Positions 26,995 through 39,300 of a stretch of DNA of 64,000 nt are shown here, piece after piece (position 1 is the first letter of the stretch; each line of letters opens with the position of its first letter). The notes under the pieces were generated by a model. The model saw only the letters and a program-made list of their open reading frames with translations. It did not search any database and had not been told where the DNA came from. Location: NCBI GenBank assembly GCA_005281725.1, contig SSBO01000008.1, forward strand, positions 4,135,964 through 4,199,963. Direction: 5' to 3'. Source of the stretch: Wuchereria bancrofti (Eukaryota; Nematoda; Chromadorea; Rhabditida; Onchocercidae). A program made the translations under genes and the position numbers.

Positions 26995-27682
26995 TTACTA
27001 ATACTATTATTATTATTACTACTATTACTATTACTGCTACCACTGCTACTGCTGCTACTATTACTGCTACTGTTGCTACTACTATTACTACTACTACTGC
27101 TACTATTACTGCTACTGTTGCTACTATTACTACTACTACTGCTACTATTACTGCTACTGCTACTGCTACCACTGCTACTGCTGCTACTGTTGCTACTATT
27201 ACTACTACTATTGCTACTGTTGCTACTATTACTACTACTACTGCTACTGTTGCTACTACTATTACTACTACTACTGCTACTATTACTGCTACTGTTGCTA
27301 CTATTACTACTACTACTGCTACTATTACTGCTACTGTTGCTACTATTACTACTACTACTGCTACTGTTGCTACTATTACTACTACTGCTACTGTTGCTAC
27401 TATTACTACTACTACTGCTACTGTTGCTACTATTACTACTACTACTGCTACTGTTGCTACTATTACTACTACTACTGCTACTGTTGCTACTATTACTACT
27501 ACTACTGCTACTGTTGCTACTATTACTACTACTGCTACTGTTGCTACTATTACTACTACTACTGCTACTATTACTGCTACTGTAGCTACTATTGCTACTA
27601 CTACTGCTACTACTACTGTTACTGTTGCTACTATTACTACTAATACTGCTACTGCTACTACTACTACTGCTACTGCTACTAA
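26995..27682. repeat. higher-order trinucleotide minisatellite, 30-bp unit
   Basis: Roughly 690 bp built only of TAC, TGC, TGT and TAT-type triplets. From about 27280 onward a 30-bp unit recurs (TGCTACTGTTGCTACTATTA, then CTACTACTAC), with some 27-bp variants. Because it consists of triplets without a stop in several frames, it is open on both strands: poly-Ser/Asn on the minus strand (about 247 codons) and poly-Leu on the plus strand. There is no flanking complex coding sequence or conserved domain, so I call it a repeat and not a gene. Confidence 0.9.
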
Positions 27683-29323
27683 AGTATCGCTGCACCTGTC
27701 GTTATTATTTGATACATTAAATTAGTTATATAATTATAAATGGTATTACCTAAGTTATCTAAGTAATATTTTCAATAGACAATATATGAATAGAATGCAA
27801 AGTATATAATTTTTAAAATTTTCAAAGAAATTAATCAACAATTTTTTTGTTAGAATTATTTGTTAATTATTGATCATTTTGTAACCATTACCTATCAACT
27901 TTATCAAATGTTTTGTATGAATTTTATTCAACATTTTGTAAGCATTATCCAACTATTTTATTTATTAATTTTTAACTAGAACTTATCAAGTTTAGTTAAT
28001 ATTTTATGATAAAATTGAAAATATTGAAAAAAAAAATGATATTTGGAAATATTTATTCGCTCAACTCATTTATAATGCTAATTTTTGTTGATATAATTTC
28101 TGCAATAACCTTGATTTCATCATTATCTAAAAGGAAGAAAAGGAAAGAAAACTATTTGAACGTTTCGGTCAACTTGTCAACAATTAAAATTGCTGTAGTA
28201 TTAGTAATAAGTGGTAGTACTGTGATACATATCTATACCTGTATTATAATAATAATCGTAGGTAAGGATGAAAGTAGAACAGCTAAAATTATTCGATCAT
28301 TAAAGAAATATTACTTTTTTTTTCGAGTGAGTAACAAAATTTCTTCCTGTGACAAAATTGTTAATCAATCATATCAAAGATTACTCTTATTCTTAGATGT
28401 GAACGATAAATAATTACCGTTGCTCGATATTATTATCACAGTTATAATTATAATTATCGTTTATTGATATTACTATTATTGGTATCATAATTATTTGATT
28501 TCATCGTCATCATTATCGTGATTATCATTATTTCTGTCAAATTATCACTATTGCAGTCATCTTATAGCCATAATGTTTTTTTTTATTGTTATCATTTATC
28601 ATTATCGCTATCATATATTGCTACTACTTGAAAAAAAATTTTTTTCTTCCCATAATACAAAATTGTACCAAACTAATTTACTTTAACGATTACATGAAAT
28701 TACTTATTAATTAATAGAGTATATGTTATAATTTAACTAATCATGAAATTATTTAATTAATTGAATAGATTAGTTACTTTGATATTTAGATTAGTTACTT
28801 TGGTCTGATAGTTATGAAATACGAATTAAACATATTCAGCATATTAACCTAGATAGAATAATAATAATGTCTGAACAGCGCTTTAAAACTTTATATCAAA
28901 ATGAGCAAATCATGATGAATTAGTGCTTACCATTGTTTGAATTAATTTAACTTATCTTACAATTTTCAACATGAACAAAAGAAAAAAAAAACGATGAATT
29001 GAAATGAAAATGAAAAATGCATTTAATTTATGAAGTGAAATTGAATAACAAATATAAATATCATTAAATTATGAAATATCTAACAAAAATATTAATAATT
29101 TCAAAAGATTTATGTAATTTCAATTATTTTCCTCTCTTTATCAATTGATAATACAATTTTCATTTCAAATTTTCATCACAATATCAATTGTAATGAAATT
29201 ATATGTAATATACATTAGTAATTTATTCGATGTTAATTACAGATGAAATTTTAGGGTGAATGAATATAAATGATATAGCATATGTGTATGTGTATTATAT
29301 ATGCATGTAATTTATTCAATTAT

Positions 29324-29447
29324 ATATTTAAAATTATTTTCATTTATTTATTTCTATATTTAAAACTATTTTCATTTATTCACTTCTATATTTAAAATTA
29401 TTTTCATTTATTCATTCATATATTTAAAATTATTTTCATTTATCCAA
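29324..29447. repeat. tandem repeat, four copies of a 32-bp unit
   Basis: ATATTTAAAATTATTTTCAT followed by TTATTCATTC-like sequence. Copies start at 29324, 29356, 29388 and 29420, a constant 32-bp period, with few substitutions. Confidence 0.9.
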
Positions 29448-30055
29448 AGAAATAATATGATATCATCAATTAATTCAACATTTTATATATTTTATTTAGA
29501 AAAACAAAAAAAAAAAAGATTATTGTGATGCTTTAATTTTTTAACACATTATTGAAAATTTTTGATAAAATTACTGAAAGTTTTTGTTTAAATTACAAAA
29601 ATTTTAATATGAATAATAACTAATTCTAATGCATTTATGCAAAGATAATAATATATAATGTTAGTATTATCATGATATGATAATAATTTTTTTTTGCTTA
29701 ATTTATTTCATTGCTGCATGATTGATTCAATGAAGACATTTATTTAATCATAGTTTATGACATATAAAGCCCAGATGGTTCAAAGCAATGATTTAGCAGA
29801 TAATAAAATTCATCAATTATTATAAAGAAATAAACAACAACAATGAAGAAAAAAATTTGATAAAAAACTATTCAATGTTTTGAAAGTAATTAAAATTTTA
29901 ATTATTATTTTAGATATATTTTTGTTCCAAAATAATTTATCGTTTTATTTGCCAAATAATAAACATAAAATAAATGTTATATTAGCCATTAATTTAACTT
30001 CATTTAGCCTTGATTTGACCTTTATTATTAGCAACCATAAAACATTCATCATTTG

Positions 30056-30232
30056 CAAACAAAAGGAATATGCGCATATTGTCCTTATGGATGAGAAGGC
30101 AGTTATAATCCAGCTTCAATCGAATTATGGCTCCCTTATGATGCTTTTGCTTATACTTTTCTTCCGGGAATGGAAAACCCTTGAAAATGTTTCCTCCATT
30201 TGTTATCTATCCTTTCAAACCTCAATATGGTT
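30056..30232 (+). other. GC-richer island, possible exon or conserved non-coding element
   Basis: About 175 bp of complex sequence, open on the plus strand within a longer frame (29880-30260). The translated stretch includes KEYAHIVLMDEKAVIIQLQ and FFREWKTLENVSS. It differs sharply from the surrounding AT-rich DNA. No domain is recognised and no clean splice sites frame it. It could be an exon of an unrecognised gene or a regulatory element. Confidence 0.25.
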
Positions 30233-32526
30233 TGTATTTTATTTTATTTTTATTATGTAAAATATATTTTATACTTGAGCAAATAATCATAATTAAATAT
30301 TATTATGTAATCATATATTAAATTATCATTTTTATGTAACTTTAAAATGTTTATTAATTCTTATTCTAAGACCATAATTAATTGATTGATTGATTAATTA
30401 AGTCTTATTTATTCCAACGTATAATATTTCTGGTAAACATTTCGCAATAGCTATTAACAATTATAGATTAATCGATAGTTTATATTCCGAAAAATACATC
30501 TAATTAGCAATAGGATAGTATAAATTTTAAAAATTGAAATACTATAGAAATGGTGAATTTAATTAAAAGTTAATTAAATTGAACAAGATAGTTTCTCAAT
30601 GATGTATGGAAGAATAATAACAGCAAAATAGCAGATTGTAATTTCCAGAAGAGTATAGAACATTGCTATTTAAATTATAATCCATTAAAGTATCAAATGA
30701 AACTACTATTCAATTTTAAGTAGTTTAATTTTTGTTAGTTGACATGTTTGATTATTGAATAACTTGTAATTAGGTTAACTAAATTATTTTTCTCTCCAAC
30801 TATTCCTGAATTAACAAATTGATTATTTGATTACTTGATTATTATTCACATTTAGGAGGCAAAACATTAATTAAATCAGATGCTAAATTAATTTAGATGA
30901 AACGTTGAACAATATATGATGGAACACTTTAATGCTTATTATCTTTCTAATTTGTCACAATTAGCAAAATTAGAAAAATTCAAAAAGTTCTTTGCTTACC
31001 TTCAATTTGTTCTTAATTCTCAAGTATTTTAAGTTAATAAATAATAACTTAACTTGAAATGAATTTCAATCCATATTTATCACTTTACTTTTTTCTTGAT
31101 TTTTTTCCTGTTTTTTTAATTCAATAACAATATTTTGACTTGATAATTAATGATTTCACTATCGTTCGCTATATTTATCTATTATTTATAAAATTTTTCT
31201 TTCAGATTATTGTAAAATCATTTAAAATTTTTGTTTTTAATTTTTAGAAAATTTTTGTCAAAATATTTGTTACATCATTTTCTGGATGATTTCTAGAAAT
31301 TTTTGACAAAAATTGGCATAAAAATCATTTGAATTATATTTTACTGCATTTATTCGTAATTTGATTTATGATTATTCTTAATTCAGAAATTTTTTCTTTA
31401 TTTTTTTCTTCTCTTTTATTATCAGATGTAAATAATATTTGATTTCCCAAAATGTTTACATCAAATTTGTTTAAGGAATGTACGCTCTTTAAGTCTGTCA
31501 AATGGTCAATAGGCAATATTTTAAAATTGATATTTGTTAAATTGAACTGTTAGCTGTCATTTTAGTCGTAGCAATTAATATGTAAATCTTAAATAATAGT
31601 CTATTTTTATTTTCGAAATTTCAACTTATCTTACTAACATTAAGTTTGTGTTTCTATCGTGCAAAACTGATCACAAACAATCCAATTTAATTTTTAAATT
31701 TTAAATTAAGAAATTTTCTTATTTTTCAGCCGAAAGTCTAATTAAATACTAAAACACAACGTGAAAGTGTAGCAATGCAATTAGAACTAACAGCCTTATC
31801 ATATATCATTATTATCTTTAGCCATATCACATAACAGAAAAACTTTTTCTTTCTTTTCTTTTTATCTTTTTTTTTTTTGATTTTTTGATTTAAATCATTT
31901 TCTTTAAGCAATTATCATTAAAGAAACTTTTACGATTAAACTTGCAAATCTTTCAAATAAATATTACTATTATCTTAATAACAATTATAATAATCATTTT
32001 GCTTCACAGATTTACTATCACTTATCTTATAATTGATATCATCATTCTTTGATCTTTCAGTTAATTAATTTAATTTCATATTTTGTTATTGTAATCATTA
32101 TATATTGATTATCACTATAGCCATTGTTCTTATTAATTACTGTTATTGCTACTAATAATTATGGTTATAATAATATCAAATAATAACATTGATGATAATA
32201 AAATAATAATATTATTATTATTACTGTCATTCCTGTGACTGTTATCGTTGCAGAAAAAGAAATTTAAGCCATTTAATTATTCTGTAATTTAAGCTATTTA
32301 TAATTTGATACAAACATTTTAAAAATTAACTACCACAATTGTAACTGTTAATTGTTATCATTTTCACGCTAATTCACTATCCTCACCATATCTTTAATTA
32401 TCATTATCATAATTATTACTAACAATGATTACAATGATAATGCTAGTGATAATAACATCACCATCACCATTATTACAAAGTGATAATGATTATACTGATA
32501 ATGCCAGTGATAATCTTCATGCTCAC

Positions 32527-32719
32527 TCATCCATTTATCATTTTCCATTTTTCCGGAACAGTTTTGGTAGTAATAAGGATTTCTAATAGCGGCTGGTTCG
32601 ATCTGATCATTCTGATAGAGAGAGATGCCGGATGAGAGAGAAGACTCCACCCCAAGTATCCGACCAATCATCTGCTTTAGCAGAACTTCTTGCTGTGCCG
32701 TATCCGTTGATCGGTCCAT
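32527..32719 (-). CDS. possible orphan coding exon, unrecognised protein
   Basis: The minus strand reads from an ATG at 32719, with an in-frame TGA just upstream, through about 64 codons. It ends at a strong donor (TGGATGA|GTGAGC, GT at 32526-32525). The peptide includes QEVLLKQMIGRILGVESSL and PYYYQNCSGKMENDKW. Base composition is far richer in GC than the flanks. The opposite strand is also open (from about 32578, with a possible TTCTAATAG acceptor), giving a Pro/Ser-rich peptide with KTPPQVSDQSSALAELL. The coding strand is therefore uncertain. No downstream minus-strand exon was identified and no family is recognised. A promoter or enhancer of the neighbouring ARID3 gene, 0.5 kb to the right, is an alternative reading. 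Confidence 0.3.
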
Positions 32720-32735
32720 TCAGTCATCCCTTCTA

Positions 32736-32768
32736 CTCCCTCCCTCCCTCCCTCCCCCCCNCCCCCCC
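32736..32768. repeat. CCCT/poly-C tract with an N
   Basis: TCCCTCCCTCCCTCC followed by a C-run interrupted by N at 32761. The N suggests that the homopolymer length was unresolved in assembly. The G-rich complement could form a quadruplex. Confidence 0.85.
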
Positions 32769-33113
32769 TTCCACTACAAATCACTATTATCATTCCGTTG
32801 ATCATATATTCATTCTAATCATTACTGATATTTCTTTAGCATATCTGAATGAATCATTATTCTAAAATATGATAAACTATCAATTATTAGCCATTTTAGT
32901 ACACTTTGAAATTTTTATCAATATGGCATACTGTATTACTATTATCAATAGTTTTTCTAGAATTATATTTCGTTAAAAAGAAAAAGAAGAAAATGAAAAA
33001 GAGAAAAGAAAAACTGAAAAGCTATGAAATTTATTAATAACTTAAAATTAGCTAATTACTCTACAATAATAATCATTTCAAACTAACAAAAATCTTAACA
33101 TATTTGTCTATTT

Positions 33114-33115
<2 letters not shown>

Positions 33116-33144
<29 letters not shown>
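33116..33144. repeat. poly-T run, 29 bases
   Basis: An unbroken T run about 95 bp upstream of the acceptor that precedes the ARID3 gene's first coding exon. Its length may be unreliable in the assembly. Confidence 0.9.
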
Positions 33145-33237
33145 CAATTTCAAATGTCATAACAGTTGAAATTTTCTCGAACAACAAAAAGATTATAATG
33201 AAAAAATTTAAATATTTATAATATGTTAAAAATTTTT

Positions 33238-33239
33238 AG
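33238..33239 (+). promoter_or_regulatory. splice acceptor before first ARID3 coding exon (cis or spliced-leader)
   Basis: AAATTTTTAG|GTG lies 24 bases upstream of the start codon. No upstream coding exon joins in frame, because a TAA follows the acceptor in the main frame. It therefore fits either a spliced-leader trans-splice site or an acceptor for a non-coding first exon. Which of the two cannot be told from sequence alone. Confidence 0.5.
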
Positions 33240-33253
33240 GTGAAATAATTTGA

Positions 33254-33319
33254 ATGCTCCGATATGTCGATAGCAATGGAAACAACACCGGTATCCGTAT
33301 CGTCAGCATCCGGAGCTGA
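33254..33319 (+). CDS. upstream ORF overlapping the cfi-1 start codon
   Basis: An ATG ten bases upstream of the main start opens a 21-codon frame that ends at TGA 33319, overlapping the first 56 bases of the cfi-1 coding region in another frame. The peptide is not expected to matter. The overlap could lower translation of the main frame, if the mRNA leader begins upstream at the 33239 acceptor. Confidence 0.35.
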   Translation: MLRYVDSNGNNTGIRIVSIRS

Positions 33320-36300
33320 TTTAAACTCTGATAAATCATTGGAGCAATCGCAACATGCGTTACAGATGCAATTATCTTGTAGCGCTTCATCAACACCGCC
33401 GTTACAAAATGTATCGGAACAATCCGGTATCCTACAATCTGACTTAAGTACCAATCTATCGACTATTCTAAATGCTTCAAAAAATAATGATGTAATTATT
33501 CGAGTTATCTGTTTTTTCTATTATAAATAAAAGTCATTCTTCATCTACCATATAATCAAGTCAAATAATCTTATTTCAAAAAAAAAAAAAGAAAGCAATT
33601 ATACGATAATCATACATATTAAAATTATATGATATTCAAAATTTCTAAAATTATCATCAAATTTCTAGCAATTTCATAAATTAAAAAATATGAACGAGTA
33701 TTTTTTTGTTCCACAACTTTTTTCAAGCTTTTTCTTTTTTAAATCAAGTCTTAAGGCTTTTTTGAATATTAATGTAATTTAACAAATTTTGATTTTTTAA
33801 TTAAAATTAAATTTCTTTAGAATTATTTAATTTAATCATGATACAAGAAAAAAATTTCTTTGCTATTTTTTTCATCATAATTTTTAGAAAGTTTAGATTA
33901 AAAGTGGAAATTCACCAGTAACTGATGATGATGCAAATTCGATGTTAGAACGTGAGCTTGAAGTTCAACAAAAAGCCTTTCAAAGGTTTACTTCCTCATT
34001 AAACGGTACAATTCAATTATATTTCTTTGACAAAATTTTGATGACATAAAAATTTGATTAAATTTGAATAACTTCATACATAGATTCATTTTGTGTATTT
34101 TCAAAACAAATTTACATCTCATTCATTTTTAACTTTTACCACAAATCTACTTCATTTAATTGGTAATTTAAAGATAAAAATAGTCTCCCACTTTTTGTTG
34201 TCATTTCATTTTTAACACTTTTTTTAAACATTAATTTATAGAAAAAAAAAAGAATAGTTTTAATGAGTCTAGTTTTGGTGATATTTGTAGATCTCAGATT
34301 TCGGTCAACATTTCCAATCAATGTTTTTCCGCCATTTTTGGCTGCTCTCCAGCAAAATCCTTTAACTTTGCATAATCAATTTGCGGCAGCTAGCGGTAAT
34401 CCGAGAAGTTCCGGTGTGTCACCTGGTTTAGATGATGAGGATGAGAATGAAGCGCTAGCAAGTACTGAACCAGAAGATTTAACTATTAAGTAAAATTTTT
34501 TCCTACTTTCATTTTCATAATAATTATAAATTTTAATGAAATTAACTTACCCAAGAATATCAAAAATAATTTATTTTCATTTCTTCTTATTTATTTATTT
34601 ATTTATTTATTTATCATTCTTATATTTTTTTTTCAAGAAAAATTTCCTTCAGCTAAGTTTTTTGGAAAATAAACAACTTTTGAGGTAAATATGAATTTTT
34701 TTGATTTTAAGCTTTCGTAAAGAGAAAAAAGAATGCGTTACGGGAGCTGGCGGAAGTATCGGTGATGATAATGCGGATTCGGATGCTAGTGGGCAACAAA
34801 ATTGGTCATATGAAGAGCAATTTAAACAAGTAAATAAAATTTTCCTATCACTTTTGAGCAAATTTTATGATCATCTTGAATTCATATTTTTAAACTATTA
34901 AATTAAATTAACATTTATAACATGTTTAAAAATAATAAATCAATCGACTAAAAAAAGTGTAAATACAAATGACATTAATTCAGGTATTCAATTTCGTAAA
35001 GTCTTCTTTTTTTTTTAAATTTAAAATTGCTGAAGTTTGTATTCATCTTGTTGAAATCCATTCGCTTTTTAGTTTATCTATTCATCTGTCTTTTCCGCCT
35101 GTCCATCTGGCAGTACCTGTTAGATTAAACAGTTGTGCATTATATTATTCAACAGCAGTTTAAGCAATAAGGAAGGAAAAAGTTAAAAAAAAATGAAGCA
35201 TTCTTATCTTAAATGATATGTGATTAGCTTTTTTTTTTTGTTACCTGAAAATATTTTTTTAAAACTTCACATTTACATGTAATAAATATATATGAATTAT
35301 TTTAATTATATAATTTTTGAATGTTAGGAAGTTGAAAATTTTTATTTATATTATCTTAAAAATCATTTATATCTTTCCAATTTGTTTATTTGACCATTTC
35401 TGAACAATGACCAATCAGATTAAAGATTTTAATATATATATATAACTTCTGTCAGATTTCTTTGAAAAATATTAAAACCATTCCATCACATCTCACACAT
35501 ACATAGTCTGTTCTTTAAACTAAAGAGTGGTGGATAAAATTTCAAAAAATTTGTTTATTTCAAAATTTACAGCTAAAAAGTAGGAAAAATTTCTTAGGAA
35601 AAAATTAATCTTCTTATCTCGTCAGTCGAACTAAAACCGAAAATCCATTGATGATGATGATGATGTCAGTGATGAAAAACGAAATTTTTGTTTGTTTTAA
35701 TAAAAGACAAAAAAAAAAAAAAGGGAAGAAAAAATGAAAAAAAAAAATATTTGTAATATGAACAATTGAATTAGAAATAGAGAAGAAATTTGAACAGAGA
35801 GAAAGAGACACGAACGGATATTGAATAGAAATTTGAGGTGTATTTGGATAAATAGAGATTAAACCTGAGGTTTATGTCGAACAGAAATCATGTAGGCAAT
35901 TTATCATCATTTCAATCTTCTCTCTTTCACTTTCTTTCTCTCTCTCTCTTTATCTTTTCCTCTTTTCCTTCTCTTATTTTAAACTTTTCATTTCATTCTT
36001 ATCCAATCTAAAACAACGCTAAAATAATCGAATGGGAAATATTGCGATAGAATTTAATGTCTAACAAAAGAGCAATTGGAAAAAAAAAAAAAAAAATAAA
36101 TCGACCGGCGAACAACTGTTTCAATTTCATTTTCGAACTAATTTTTGTGTTACAAACCGATCCGTTCCAAAGTTAATTTCTTCATATACACAAATCAAAG
36201 TTTGTATAACTATTGGAACGTTTTTCTCTTTTTTTTCAACCAAAAAAAAAAGCAAAAAAGAAAAAAGTTTGCCAGAATAGCAAATTTTAGAATTTTCTTA

Positions 36301-39300
36301 CACATTTGATTAAACATTTGACTAATGAAAACATTGCAATTAATTGTAAAGGTTAAAGGTTAATCCAGCAATAAAATTGGTTTGGTATTGTCTTGCTATT
36401 AGGTGAGAATTAACATTAGCATATGTTATGACTTATTTGCTATAACGTTATTTTTTTTTATCATAAAATTATCAGAAATAAACTTTTTTTTTGTATAAAA
36501 ATATCATTGATTGATTAAAAATATATTTTTAGAAATAAAAATGTTTTAAACCTTTTTTTTTTTAATTTTTAAATTTAAAATTAAACATTACAGTATCATT
36601 TAATCGAATGAATGAAGTGTAATGGGCGTGGTTGTGCGTGTTTCTATACTTAAAAATACGTAATGTATTCTCTCTCATACATGCATGTTCTCACAGCATA
36701 TTTATTGAAAGTTAATAGAAAATTTAATCGAAATTAATTTTCAAAATAATTGAATTAAAAATTAAATTCAATTAATAATTACACAGGAATTTCATTGTTT
36801 TTCTATGCATGTTAATCAGTATTAAATTTATTCCAGAAATGATCTAACTGCACGGATAATATTGTCAGTAAAATTAATTCAAATTTACTTATTTCACTTT
36901 TTTTTTAAAAAAAAAAATAAAAATAAAGAAAAAAGACGAATTGCATGAAATTGACTGGCATGTTGCCATCTTCCCACTCATGTATGTTCCTTAAATCAAC
37001 ATGTCACTTTGTCTATTTTTAAACAATTTTAGCTCAAATTTAAGTAATTTAATCAGTCGAAAACTTTTCCGGCTTTATTTATGATAAGATATATTCCGGT
37101 TTTATTTGCCGTCAGATAAATTTGGATTTTATTTCTAATCAGATATATTCTTTCACATTTATTCAAATCTACAGAAACAGACTTTCCAACTTCTAATTCT
37201 ATTTGTAGCGTTTGTTTCAAAAAGTTCATAAACTTTTAAATTAATTAACATTTTTTCCCATTATTATTATTTCAAAAAAAATTTTCAAATTTTTAAATAA
37301 ATTCTCAAATCACACGAAATTTTTGCATGCATACTGCATTAGTTATTAAAACCAGATGTTACAAAAGATAATTTAACCAGCAGGATTAATTTATTTTAAT
37401 TGTATGACATAAATTATTGTTTAATTTATTTTCGTAAAATAATAATTGCATCTGTTTCTTTAATATCTTTAAATAATTTTCATTATATTTTACTTCAGAA
37501 AATTTTCAAAAATTTTAATTTAGACCAATCAGTTTAATACACTTTCTAATTTAAATGTTTGTTATCAAAATGATAATGAAAATTTCATCATCATTTCATA
37601 ATTCCATAAAAATAATTTTTTTTTTCTTAAATCGTCTTACCATGTATGCAAAATGATTATATATTAAGCTTTACGGTTAAAGTTTAGTTTCTGTCCGGTA
37701 AACATTTCTTCTTTCCGGAACAAAAATTAGCAGAATTACTTTATTATTTTCTTATTTTTAAGAAATTTTAAAAAATTGCAAATATTAAAATGTATATAAT
37801 ATACTGTAATTTCGAATGTAATATGGTAGTTAATCATTGGATTGAATAAATAAAAAATAAAAAATGATAAGTGGAAGATATTAGAAACGATAAGTTTGAA
37901 TTAGTTTCACATTTTTATAAAAAATGATAAACTATCAAACAAAGATATTTAAGAAGGATAGAAGGAGAGAGAGAGAGAGAGGAAGAGATAGGAAAAAAGA
38001 CAGTGAAAGATTAGAAAAAAAAAGGAAAGAAGAAGGATAGGTTAAAGGAAATTATAGATAGTTTTAGATTAATTGCATATGAATGAGTTCCATGAAGTTC
38101 TAGATTGGAGTTCAGAGTTATTTAATTCCCATATGAATCAAATTTAGATATGAATATGAGATAAGAAATGATGGCATAAATATAGCTATGAATATGGAAG
38201 AAGTTCAAAAATACGGCAATATTTTATAATGTTGTAAATTAAGGAATTTGAAATAAAAATATGCGAAAAATATTTGATTGGTTTTTCAAATGTTTGACTT
38301 TCAGTTATAGATGCAATATAAAATTTAGCAAAGATAAAAACAAACTGTTCTCTTAATTTTTTGTTTAGTTTTGGGCAAACTTTTTTCTTATCAAAAAAAG
38401 ATGAAATTTTTTTATTTTATCAAAAAAGATGAAATTTTTAATTTTTAAACGTTTGAGTTGTTCACTTTCTTTAAACTTTCTTCTCTCTATTGCATTTTTA
38501 AGTTAGCTGTGTGAGAAATTTTTTAGGAATATATCTTGAAATTTGAGGAGATCAATTCTTATTTAAATTTTTCTGTTACAAGAAAATAAAATGCAAACTA
38601 TTGTTATCTTAAAACTCCGTCATCATTCAAATTTCTTTTTTCATTCAAACAATTTCAATGAAGCAATAGTATTTTTGTGCATATTTTAAATTTAAAAACT
38701 CATTTCATCGATTAAATTTTATTTTTAATTTCGTGAAAAAAAAAGCAAATGTTCAATGAAATGAAGAAGAATTCCGATTATTATTAGCAATTAGAAAAAA
38801 AAATTAATGTGAATAATTTTTAAAGGAGAAAAAGTAAACTTCTTTCTAACTAACATCAGAAACAAATAATTTATTTTGATAGCTAAATCTATAAATTGAA
38901 AAAAAAACCAAATTTTTGTCAATAATAAGCCATTTTGTTAAAAATTCGAAGAATTTCTATTAATTATATAAGCTTATTGGGGTACACTTAAAATAATGGG
39001 TGTATTTTTGGAAAAAAAAAGAAAAAAAAAGGAAAATGAAGATTACATTTAAACAAAACTTTTAGGTTATTTTTTGAAGAGAAAGAGAGAAAACGATAAG
39101 GTCAAATAATTTGAAGTCATCAAAAAACACTTTATTTTTTTTCTTTCTTTTTTATTTTTTTGTTTCCCTTTTCAAAGGTAATAAATTTGAAATTGAAAAT
39201 TTTTCTCTTAACAATAGTTAAGCTGACAAGCAAAAATTTGAAAAGTTAATGATCGAATTTCTTTTTTTTCTTTTGTTAACATATAATTGAATTCCCATTG

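Larger units (their letters stand above)
27690..32520. other. gene-empty AT-rich block, right part
   Basis: No recognisable gene. Plus-strand open frames at 28006-28413 (135 codons) and 29880-30260 (126 codons) match no known family. The second overlaps a clearly GC-richer island (30056-30232) that is listed separately. The remainder is ATT-rich repeats and homopolymers. Confidence 0.5.

Noticed and set aside
26968..27585. 205-codon poly-leucine frame and 247-codon poly-Ser/Asn frame
   Set aside because: Both come from the same triplet minisatellite and have no complex flanking sequence. A frame open on both strands across a pure repeat is not evidence for a gene.
28006..28413. 135-codon plus-strand open frame
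   Set aside because: Lys/Ile/Ser-rich with repeat-derived stretches. No domain was recognised and its base composition is like the surrounding non-coding DNA.
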